This document shows positions 1 to 5,782 of a DNA stretch of 9,150 nucleotides, piece by piece. Made by a program: the position numbers and the translations under genes. The stretch spans positions 1 through 9,150 of the forward strand of contig JAGADS010000010.1 in assembly GCA_017613485.1 (NCBI GenBank). The letters are read 5' to 3'. Under the pieces are notes generated by a model. It was not told where the DNA came from, did not search any database, and saw only the letters and a program-made list of their open reading frames with translations. Every line of letters starts with the position of its first letter. The stretch's first letter is position 1. The DNA comes from Treponema sp. (GTDB taxonomy: Bacteria; Spirochaetota; Spirochaetia; Treponematales; Treponemataceae).

Positions 1-960
1 CCTCAGGTAGAGATTACCGACAAGGATCTGGAGGAAGAGCTCAAGTCAATTCAGGACCGCAACTCTACGATTCTTGACAAAAAGGAAGGCGAAGGCGTAG
101 CAAAGGGTGACATCGTTACAATCAATTACTCAGAGCTTGATGATAATGATGCTGTAATTGAGGACTCAAAGCGCGAGGGCTTCGTATTTACAGTAGGTTC
201 AGGAGAAAACATCTACAAGATTGATGACGAGATCATCGGCATGAAAAAGGATGAGACAAAGTCAATCACAAAGAAGTACGACAAAAAAGATCCTGACGAG
301 ACTCTTGCAGGAAAGACAAAGAAAATCAGCGTAACCGTTACTGCAATCAAGCAAAAGGATGTTCCTCCTCTTGACGATGATCTTGCACAGGACGTAAGCG
401 AGAAATACAAGACTCTTGACGATCTTAAGAATGACATCAAGCGCCAGATGGAGACCTCAAAGACCCGTAAGCTTGCTGAGTTAAAGAGCCAGAGCCTTCT
501 TGAGCAGCTTGTCGAAAAGAATCCGTTTGATCTTCCAGCCTCTATGGTCAAGGCAGAGCAGGATGCAAGATGGAGCATGATGGCACAGCAGTTCCAGACA
601 ACACCGGAGCAGCTTGAGAAAATGCTTCTTTCTTCAGGCCAGACAAAGGAAGACATGGTAAAGCAGTGGACAGGCGACACAGAGAAGATGCTCAAGAGCC
701 GCATTATAGTAGATCTTTTGCTCCGTGACCGCAACATCTCCGTAACGCCAGAGGAAGTTGAGGCACAGTATCAGAAGATTGCAGATCAGCAGGGCATCAC
801 ATTGGATGAAGTCAAGAAGCACTATGAGGATCCAAGAAACAAGGAATACCTTGTTGATGACACAAAGGAAGAAAAGCTTTTTGAGGAACTCTACAAGGAA
901 GTTAAAATAGCAAAGGGCGACAAAGTTGCATTTGCCGATCTGTTCAAGTCCAACAACTAA
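1..960 (+). CDS. tig: Trigger factor, 5'-truncated by window edge
   Basis: This gene encodes a ribosome-associated chaperone and peptidyl-prolyl isomerase that binds nascent chains at the exit tunnel. Frame 1 is open from base 1 to the TAA at 958-960, giving 319 residues. Full-length family members are about 430-450 residues, so the N-terminal ribosome-binding domain lies upstream of the window. Visible residues 30-115 are the FKBP-like domain: EGVAKGDIVTINY, then VGSGENIYKIDDEIIGMKK, then LAGKTKKISVTVTAIKQKDV, which match the family pattern GD.V.I.Y, GSG, E.IIGMK.E and LAGK. Residues 120-319 are the helical C-terminal arm, with PPLDDDLAQDV, NPFDLPASMV and the closing YLVDDTKEEKLFEELYKEVK. 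The ATG at 241 is internal and should not be taken as the start. The gene lies directly upstream of clpP-clpX, a common bacterial order, but a terminator separates them. Confidence 0.96.
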   Translation, partial: PQVEITDKDLEEELKSIQDRNSTILDKKEGEGVAKGDIVTINYSELDDNDAVIEDSKREGFVFTVGSGENIYKIDDEIIGMKKDETKSITKKYDKKDPDETLAGKTKKISVTVTAIKQKDVPPLDDDLAQDVSEKYKTLDDLKNDIKRQMETSKTRKLAELKSQSLLEQLVEKNPFDLPASMVKAEQDARWSMMAQQFQTTPEQLEKMLLSSGQTKEDMVKQWTGDTEKMLKSRIIVDLLLRDRNISVTPEEVEAQYQKIADQQGITLDEVKKHYEDPRNKEYLVDDTKEEKLFEELYKEVKIAKGDKVAFADLFKSNN

Positions 961-983
961 TAAAAAACAGGACTGAATCATAT

Positions 984-1030
984 AAAACGGAATGCACGGG
1001 AAAATTCCTCTTGTCGTATTCCGTTTTTTT
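984..1030 (+). terminator. Rho-independent terminator of tig
   Basis: AAAACGGAAT at 984-993 pairs with ATTCCGTTTT at 1018-1027. The stem extends by a G-U and a C-G pair (994/1017, 995/1016), and possibly two more pairs past a bulge. A run of seven T (1024-1030) follows the GC part of the stem. It starts 24 bp after the tig stop. The loop is fairly long, about 16-22 bases. Confidence 0.85.
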
Positions 1031-1039
1031 ATTTATATT
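1011..1039 (+). promoter_or_regulatory. Candidate sigma70-type promoter for clpPX
   Basis: TTGTCG at 1011-1016 (4 of 6 to TTGACA) and TATATT at 1034-1039 (5 of 6 to TATAAT) are separated by exactly 17 bp. The predicted start is near 1046, just before the AGGAG ribosome-binding site at 1051-1055. The -35 box lies in the loop of the tig terminator and the spacer contains its 3' arm, so terminator and promoter share DNA. I see no CIRCE-like inverted repeat, so there is no visible sign of HrcA control. The region is A/T rich, so the -10 match alone would be weak; the spacing gives it some weight. Confidence 0.5.
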
Positions 1040-1061
1040 AAATATAACGTAGGAGATATAA

Positions 1062-1667
1062 ATGGGTTATTATTATTCATCACCGACAATTTTTGAACGC
1101 AGTGGAAACGGAGAACATTCATACGATTTATACTCAAGACTTTTAAAGGACCGAATCATTTTTGTTGACGGCGAAATACGCGATGAAACAGCAGACATGA
1201 TAGTTGCAGAGCTTTTGTATCTTGAAAGCGAGAATCCAGAGAAAGACATAAACATGTACATAAACAGTCCGGGTGGTTCTGTTACCGCAGGCCTTGCTGT
1301 TTATGACACAATGCAGTACATAAAATGCGACGTTCAGACTATATGTATCGGACAGGCAGCAAGCATGGGTGCCATTCTTCTTGCAGGCGGTACTATCGGG
1401 AAACGTCATGCACTTCCTTCAAGCCGCGTAATGATTCACCAGCCATGGGGTGGAGCTCAGGGACAGGCATCTGACATTGCAATTCAGGCAAAGGAAATAG
1501 GCCGCCTTAAAAAACTCAGCATCAAGTATTTTGCACAGCAGACAGGCAAAAGCGAGGAAGAGATTGCACGTGACATTGAGCGTGATTTCTACATGGATGC
1601 AGAGGAAGCCAAGGCATACGGAATTATCGATCACATAATGGAAAACACCAGAAAGGGAGATAAATAA
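1062..1667 (+). CDS. clpP: ATP-dependent Clp protease proteolytic subunit ClpP
   Basis: This is the serine peptidase that forms the tetradecameric degradation chamber of ClpXP in the cytoplasm. It is 201 residues, the normal family length. The catalytic triad is Ser101 (in GQAASMGA), His126 (in VMIHQPWGG) and Asp175 (in IERDFYM). The 25- and 49-residue spacings equal those of the E. coli enzyme. YINSPGGSV at about 66-74 is the conserved oxyanion-region strand, and YGIIDHI near 186-192 is the usual C-terminal motif. The ATG at 1062 is supported by AGGAG at 1051-1055, six bases upstream. The stop TAA (1665-1667) shares its last A with the clpX ATG, and the clpX ribosome-binding site lies inside this gene, so the pair is probably co-translated. 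Upstream is tig behind a terminator. Confidence 0.98.
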   Translation: MGYYYSSPTIFERSGNGEHSYDLYSRLLKDRIIFVDGEIRDETADMIVAELLYLESENPEKDINMYINSPGGSVTAGLAVYDTMQYIKCDVQTICIGQAASMGAILLAGGTIGKRHALPSSRVMIHQPWGGAQGQASDIAIQAKEIGRLKKLSIKYFAQQTGKSEEEIARDIERDFYMDAEEAKAYGIIDHIMENTRKGDK

Positions 1668-2929
1668 TGAGGGGTTTTGGAAAAACTGAACAGCAGTTCT
1701 GTGCTTTTTGCGGTCGTCCGTCTGATGAAAACCGCAGGGTAATAAAGGCTCCGAATGATGCCATTTACATCTGTGAGCATTGTGTAGCGGCATGCCAGAC
1801 CGTGCTTAACGATGAACGACATTCAATGACTCCCATTGACATGTCAGAGGTTCCTACACCAAAGGAATTCAAGGATTACCTTGATGAATATGTCATCGGG
1901 CAGGATCGTGCAAAAAAAGTCCTTTCTGTGGCAGTTTACAACCATTACAAGCAGCTCTCTGTCTCAAAAGAGAAGCAGGCAATCAGCGACATTAAAATTG
2001 AAAAATCCAACATCCTTCTTCTTGGTCCAACAGGAAGCGGTAAGACTCTTCTTGCAAAGACCCTGGCAGAAAGGCTAAAGGTTCCATTTGCAATAGCAGA
2101 TGCCACTACCCTTACGGAAGCAGGTTATGTCGGTGAGGACGTGGAGAATGTGCTCCTCAAGCTTATAAATGCAGCGGACGGTGATGTAAGTGCGGCAGAA
2201 AGAGGCATAATTTTCATCGATGAAATTGACAAAATCAGCCGTAAGAGCGAGAACACCTCAATTACAAGGGATGTAAGCGGAGAAGGCGTCCAGCAGGCAT
2301 TGCTCAAGATTCTTGAGGGAACCCATGCATCTGTTCCACCACAGGGAGGACGCAAGCATCCTAACCAGGAGATGATTGACATAGACACCACAAACATCCT
2401 TTTCATCTGCGGCGGTGCATTTGTGGGTCTTGACAAGATAATCGAGCAGAGGCTTTCAACTTCCTCAATCGGATTCGGTGCAAAGGGAACTCAAAGAACT
2501 GACGAGGAACGCATGGAGCTTTTGAATCAGGTTACCTCTGATGACCTTGTTCAGTTCGGCTTGATTCCTGAGCTTATCGGACGTCTTCCAATGACATGCG
2601 CACTTAAGGAGCTTACACGTGATGACCTTAAGCGCATACTCACAGAGCCAAAGAACGCAATCACCAAGCAGTTCCAGGCAAGCTTTGCAATAGATGACGT
2701 TGACCTTAGTTTCAACGAGGAATCCATAGACAGGATTGCAGACATTGCCATAAAGAATAAAACCGGTGCACGCGGATTAAGGGCTATCGTTGAGGAAATT
2801 CTTCTTGACATAATGTTTGAGATTCCGAGCATCAAGGGCAAAAAGAAGCTTGAGATTACAAGGGATATTGTGGAGCAAAGGGTTCATCCGGACATTCAGA
2901 CACTGCTGATTGACCAGAAGACCGCCTAA
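1667..2929 (+). CDS. clpX: ATP-dependent Clp protease ATPase subunit ClpX
   Basis: This AAA+ unfoldase recognises tagged substrates, unfolds them and feeds them to ClpP. It is 420 residues, the usual size. The N-terminal zinc-binding domain has Cys12-x2-Cys15 and Cys36-x2-Cys39. Walker A is GPTGSGKT (120-127) and Walker B is IIFIDEID (181-188). The pore-1 loop GYVG is at 153-156 and the RKH substrate loop at 229-231. The ClpP-docking loop IGF is at 268-270, which fits the gene's position next to clpP. The arginine finger is Arg306 in LIGRLP, and sensor 2 is in GARGLR (367-372). The start ATG overlaps the clpP stop by one base and has GGGAG at 1655-1659. Every signature residue I checked is intact. 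The gene ends 9 bp before the stop of the convergent glycosyltransferase, and I see no hairpin terminator between them. Confidence 0.98.
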   Translation: MRGFGKTEQQFCAFCGRPSDENRRVIKAPNDAIYICEHCVAACQTVLNDERHSMTPIDMSEVPTPKEFKDYLDEYVIGQDRAKKVLSVAVYNHYKQLSVSKEKQAISDIKIEKSNILLLGPTGSGKTLLAKTLAERLKVPFAIADATTLTEAGYVGEDVENVLLKLINAADGDVSAAERGIIFIDEIDKISRKSENTSITRDVSGEGVQQALLKILEGTHASVPPQGGRKHPNQEMIDIDTTNILFICGGAFVGLDKIIEQRLSTSSIGFGAKGTQRTDEERMELLNQVTSDDLVQFGLIPELIGRLPMTCALKELTRDDLKRILTEPKNAITKQFQASFAIDDVDLSFNEESIDRIADIAIKNKTGARGLRAIVEEILLDIMFEIPSIKGKKKLEITRDIVEQRVHPDIQTLLIDQKTA

Positions 2930-2938
2930 AGACACATT

Positions 2939-4063
2939 TTACTTGAGTACAGATTCAAGGACGGCTATAGTGGAACGGGCATTTTTCTCCCATGAAAAGC
3001 GCTTTTCCCACTCAAGACCGTCCTTTATCAGTCTTAGACGCAAAGCACCATCACTTACAATCCGTTCAATAGCATCTGCCATTTCCTGAATATTACTGCT
3101 GTCAAAATAAAGGGCATTTTTTCCTGCAACCTCAGGCAATGCTCCTGCCGACGCACATGCCACCGGAATGCCTGATGCCATTGCCTCCAGCACAGGAAGC
3201 CCTGCTCCCTCGTTTACTGACGGGAAAAGACATGCCTCCGCATTTCTGTAAAGCTCAGGAAAATTCTCATGAGGAAAATAACCTGTAATGAAAATATCAC
3301 TTGCGGCGGATGACTCAAAAACTGCCTTATGCACTAGATCCCCGTATTTCTGACTTGGATTACCGGCAATCACCAGACGATGAGGCAAACCTGTCTTCTC
3401 CTTAAAAAGCGTAAATGCCTTTATGAGTTCCAGATGTCTTTTTCCTGGATTGTTAATGCTGCTTGGATAAAGAAAATACGGTTTTTTTATTGCAAAGGGC
3501 TTTATATCAACAAGATCGCTTTCAACTTCCTCATTAGCCCTGGGATAAAACAAAGTATTGTCAACACCGTTATGAATTACCTCTATTCGCTTACAGTGTA
3601 TTTTCAGGCGCTCAAGGTCTTTCTTTACATACTGGCTGGATGCGATGATGCAGTCTGCATGGGACAGCCCCGCACGAATCTGATGTCTTGAAGAAAACCC
3701 TTCTGTCTGCGTCAAAATTGTGCTTACGATGTCATTTACAACGGCAACTCCCTTTACCTTAAAGCGGTCTGGTATCATCCTGGATCCGGCGGCATAAAGA
3801 ATCACGTCATACTGCTGTTTTTTACCGAAATAATTTGCCTTAAGCTTGTGCCAGCGAAGGTCACTCTTGTATGTATCAAGTGTAGCAACAGAGACAAAGG
3901 GAAAATCACGGTCTCCGTTAAAAGTAAAGCGATCAAGCTCAGGTCCAAAGAGTTCGTAAGATATATCATCCGATTCCGGAAGGTTCCTGACCAAAGAAAT
4001 CAAGTATGATCCCAGTCCTGAACGTCCATGCTCGGTACCAAAAGTATCAATTCCGACTTTCAT
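2939..4063 (-). CDS. Family GT4 glycosyltransferase
   Basis: This is probably a GT-B fold, retaining glycosyltransferase that moves a sugar from a nucleotide donor onto a glycan or lipid; the substrate cannot be read from sequence. It is 374 residues from the ATG at 4063. The N-terminus MKVGIDTFGT followed by GRSGLGSYLISLVRNLP is the usual acceptor-domain opening with the glycine loop. Residues about 125-150 (HQIRAGLSHADCIIASSQY) and IEVIHNGVD at 160-168 mark the interdomain region. The donor-domain EX7E motif is Glu285-Glu293 in NEGAGLPVLEAMASGIPV. There is no signal peptide or membrane helix, so it should be cytoplasmic or peripheral. A GTG at 4081 would add six residues, but those codons overlap the likely promoter, so I prefer 4063. 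No Shine-Dalgarno is visible. It stands alone on the minus strand, with no other glycan genes nearby. Confidence 0.93.
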   Translation of the reverse strand: MKVGIDTFGTEHGRSGLGSYLISLVRNLPESDDISYELFGPELDRFTFNGDRDFPFVSVATLDTYKSDLRWHKLKANYFGKKQQYDVILYAAGSRMIPDRFKVKGVAVVNDIVSTILTQTEGFSSRHQIRAGLSHADCIIASSQYVKKDLERLKIHCKRIEVIHNGVDNTLFYPRANEEVESDLVDIKPFAIKKPYFLYPSSINNPGKRHLELIKAFTLFKEKTGLPHRLVIAGNPSQKYGDLVHKAVFESSAASDIFITGYFPHENFPELYRNAEACLFPSVNEGAGLPVLEAMASGIPVACASAGALPEVAGKNALYFDSSNIQEMADAIERIVSDGALRLRLIKDGLEWEKRFSWEKNARSTIAVLESVLK

Positions 4064-4071
4064 AGAATTAT

Positions 4072-4080
4072 AGTATACCA
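4072..4080 (-). promoter_or_regulatory. Extended -10 promoter of the glycosyltransferase
   Basis: Read on the minus strand, TGG-TATACT (4080 down to 4072) is an extended -10 element. If TATACT occupies -12 to -7, transcription starts near 4065, two bases before the ATG at 4063. A T-rich tract lies upstream, and no -35 match is seen at the expected place. An overlapping TATAAT (minus strand, 4072-4067) lies even closer to the ATG. Either choice leaves almost no 5' leader. Confidence 0.55.
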
Positions 4081-4096
4081 CAAAAACAAAAAAATA

Positions 4097-4105
4097 TGCT
4101 ATAGT
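4097..4105 (+). promoter_or_regulatory. Extended -10 promoter of the helicase operon
   Basis: TGC-TATAGT at 4097-4105 fits the extended -10 pattern TGnTATAAT, with one mismatch in the hexamer. With TATAGT at -12 to -7, position +1 is 4112, the A of the helicase ATG. No -35 match is seen; the upstream DNA is an A-rich tract (4082-4094), as often seen with extended -10 promoters. No Shine-Dalgarno precedes the ATG, which agrees with a leaderless message. Confidence 0.55.
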
Positions 4106-4111
4106 ATATTT

Positions 4112-5287
4112 ATGAGTACTACTTTTATTGATTTAGGTATTTCAAGTCAAACATGCGGAAGATTGGAGAAAATCGGAATAACAGAGCCTTCTCCTGTTCA
4201 GGGAAAAGTGATTCCCATGATATTCCAGAAGAAAAACATAATGTTCCAGAGTGAGACAGGTAGCGGAAAAACTCTTGCCTATGTCCTTCCACTGGTAAAT
4301 CTTCTTGAAAATGAAGGTCAAGAATCAGGTGAAATATCACTTTTGATTGTTTCACCCACTTACGAGCTTGCATCACAGATAAAGGCACAGATCCAGGCAG
4401 TAAGCGACATTTCATCTGCACTTTGCATAGGAGGAAGCCCTCTCTCAAAACAGATAGAAAAACTCCGCGAGCACCCAAGGATTGTAATAGGAGGGGCGGC
4501 AAGAATTCTTGAGCTGATACACCTTAAAAAACTCAAGGCCGATCATGTACGTTACCTTGTTTTGGATGAGGCAGACCGTCTTTTAAGTCCTGAATTGAGG
4601 GATGACACACAGGCACTTCTTGACCGTCTTTCAACAGAAGTTCAGATTATAGGAAATTCTGCAACTGTCAGCCAGTTTACAAAGGAAACCCTTCAGAAAG
4701 TCAGGGATTCAATTGAGCATGAAGGTACAGAACCTGTTGAATTTGTAAGCGTTGACTCACATGATGTACTAAAAAACAAAATCGAGCACTGGGCCATTTT
4801 TTCCGAAAGACAGCGTAAAATTGACACACTCAGGAGTTTTATTCATGCGGTAAAGCCGGAAAAGCTGATTGTCTTTACAAACCGCACTGATCAGGTGGAA
4901 AACATTGTGTCAAAACTCAAGTTCAAGAAAATTGACTGCGAGGGATTCAGCTCCAAAACCGACAAAAAGCAGCGTAAGATATTCCTGGACAGATTCAGGA
5001 GCGGAAAACTGCCTGTCCTGGTTACAACCGACCTTGCTTCCCGTGGCCTTGACATTCCCCATATAACCCATGTAATTCAGATGGACTTGAGCGACAAAAG
5101 CGATTTTTTCATCCACAGGGCAGGAAGAACAGCAAGAGCAGGACAGACAGGCGTAAACTGCGTCATAGGTGATGAAAAGGAAATGTTCCTGTATTCAAAA
5201 ATGGAAAAAAAGCTTGGCATAAAAGTCTATCCAAAAGAACTTTACATGGGAAAGCTTATTGCATGTGGAGAGCAGAATGATTCTTGA
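4112..5287 (+). CDS. DEAD-box RNA helicase, minimal two-domain form
   Basis: This is an ATP-dependent RNA-remodelling enzyme of superfamily 2. It has 391 residues: the two RecA-like domains with almost no C-terminal extension, unlike DeaD/CsdA or DbpA, which carry an RNA-binding domain. The Q motif is IGITEPSPVQ, ending at Gln30. Motif I is SETGSGKT (47-54), motif II is DEAD (152-155) and motif III is SAT (183-185). Motif IV is around LIVFTNR (252-258), motif V is TTDLASRGLD (305-314) and motif VI is HRAGRTARAG (335-344). Motif Ia is PTYELA (82-87) instead of PTRELA, and motif Ib is GGAAR (127-131) instead of TPGR. The start was set at 4112 because homology begins with MSTTFIDLGIS; an in-frame ATG at 4028 lies inside the opposing glycosyltransferase gene. 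The 3' end overlaps the next gene by 11 bp. Confidence 0.95.
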   Translation: MSTTFIDLGISSQTCGRLEKIGITEPSPVQGKVIPMIFQKKNIMFQSETGSGKTLAYVLPLVNLLENEGQESGEISLLIVSPTYELASQIKAQIQAVSDISSALCIGGSPLSKQIEKLREHPRIVIGGAARILELIHLKKLKADHVRYLVLDEADRLLSPELRDDTQALLDRLSTEVQIIGNSATVSQFTKETLQKVRDSIEHEGTEPVEFVSVDSHDVLKNKIEHWAIFSERQRKIDTLRSFIHAVKPEKLIVFTNRTDQVENIVSKLKFKKIDCEGFSSKTDKKQRKIFLDRFRSGKLPVLVTTDLASRGLDIPHITHVIQMDLSDKSDFFIHRAGRTARAGQTGVNCVIGDEKEMFLYSKMEKKLGIKVYPKELYMGKLIACGEQNDS

Positions 5288-5750
5288 CATGCTGTCATCG
5301 TACCCAAACATCACAGCCGCCTTGATTTTTTTATTGTTTTCAATCCCCATAAGCATCTGTGACATGCGCACAATGCAGATTCCTGATTTTTTAAGCATTA
5401 TCCTCTCAGGCATTCTTTTGTGCCAGAGACTCATTTTCTCGCGTAACATGTTTTTCCTTTACATAATCTGTGCGGTTTTATCCTTTATCCTTTTTTTTCT
5501 GGTAAGGCATATCTCAAGACTTGGATTGGGATGGGGAGACATAAAGTACAGCCCCTCTTGTGCCCTTGCATGCGGTATATGGTGTTTTCCTGCCTTTTTT
5601 GCCGCCTCCCTCTTCTGTGCACTATATTTTTTTATAGTAAAAAATCATAAAAACAAGAATACTGACAAAAAAGCACCTTTTGCCCCTTTTATGACCCTTG
5701 GAACCCTAGCCTTAAGTTCAATACCTATTGTTCAAGAGCTTTTAAACTGA
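5277..5750 (+). CDS. A24-family prepilin-peptidase-like membrane protease
   Basis: This is probably an inner-membrane aspartyl protease of the type IV prepilin peptidase family. It has 157 residues and several hydrophobic segments (about 12-28, 38-52, 58-76, 97-121 and 140-153). The two expected catalytic aspartates are Asp29 in SICDMRTMQIPD and Asp88 in GLGWGDIK, the family's GxGD motif. APFAPFMTLG at 133-142 matches the conserved PF.PF..G segment. It lacks the N-terminal cysteine-rich methyltransferase domain of PilD, so it resembles the short CpaA/TadV-type enzymes. The ATG at 5277 has GGAGAG at 5267-5272 and overlaps the helicase end, suggesting coupled translation; a second ATG at 5289 is possible. 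No pilin or secretion gene lies in the window, so its substrate is unknown. Confidence 0.87.
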   Translation: MILDMLSSYPNITAALIFLLFSIPISICDMRTMQIPDFLSIILSGILLCQRLIFSRNMFFLYIICAVLSFILFFLVRHISRLGLGWGDIKYSPSCALACGIWCFPAFFAASLFCALYFFIVKNHKNKNTDKKAPFAPFMTLGTLALSSIPIVQELLN

Positions 5751-5756
5751 TATAAT
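5728..5756 (+). promoter_or_regulatory. Candidate promoter of smc
   Basis: A perfect extended -10, TGA-TATAAT, lies at 5748-5756. Its TGA is the stop codon of the preceding peptidase gene. TTGTTC at 5728-5733 sits 17 bp upstream and matches the -35 consensus only at TTG. The predicted start is near 5763, giving a leader of about 20 bases that contains the AGGGG site at 5771-5775. This could let smc be transcribed apart from the helicase and peptidase. Confidence 0.6.
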
Positions 5757-5782
5757 AGCCTGCGATATAAAGGGGAATAGAC

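Larger units (their letters stand above)
4069..4108. repeat. Direct repeat TATAGTATA in divergent promoter region
   Basis: The 9-mer TATAGTATA occurs at 4069-4077 and again at 4100-4108, 31 bp apart, or about three helical turns. The first copy overlaps the -10 element of the glycosyltransferase and the second overlaps the -10 of the helicase. GTATAC within 4073-4078 is a perfect palindrome. This may be only promoter-like A/T sequence, or it could be a paired operator; nothing here decides that. Confidence 0.4.

Noticed and set aside
213..737. 174-codon minus-strand open frame opposite tig
   Set aside because: It is antisense to clear trigger-factor domains. The Ser/Phe-rich translation is the mirror of Lys/Glu-rich codons, and no ribosome-binding site or family match is seen.
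2990..4060. A glycan biosynthesis cluster around the glycosyltransferase
   Set aside because: The gene is flanked by clpX and a helicase. No other sugar-related gene is visible, so no pathway can be assigned.
4064..4081. GTG at 4081 as glycosyltransferase start
   Set aside because: The six added codons coincide with the TATACT/TATAAT promoter elements, and the family N-terminus begins at MKVGID.
4028..4111. Upstream in-frame ATG at 4028 as helicase start
   Set aside because: It lies inside the opposing glycosyltransferase coding region and upstream of both candidate promoters. The added 28 residues show no DEAD-box character.
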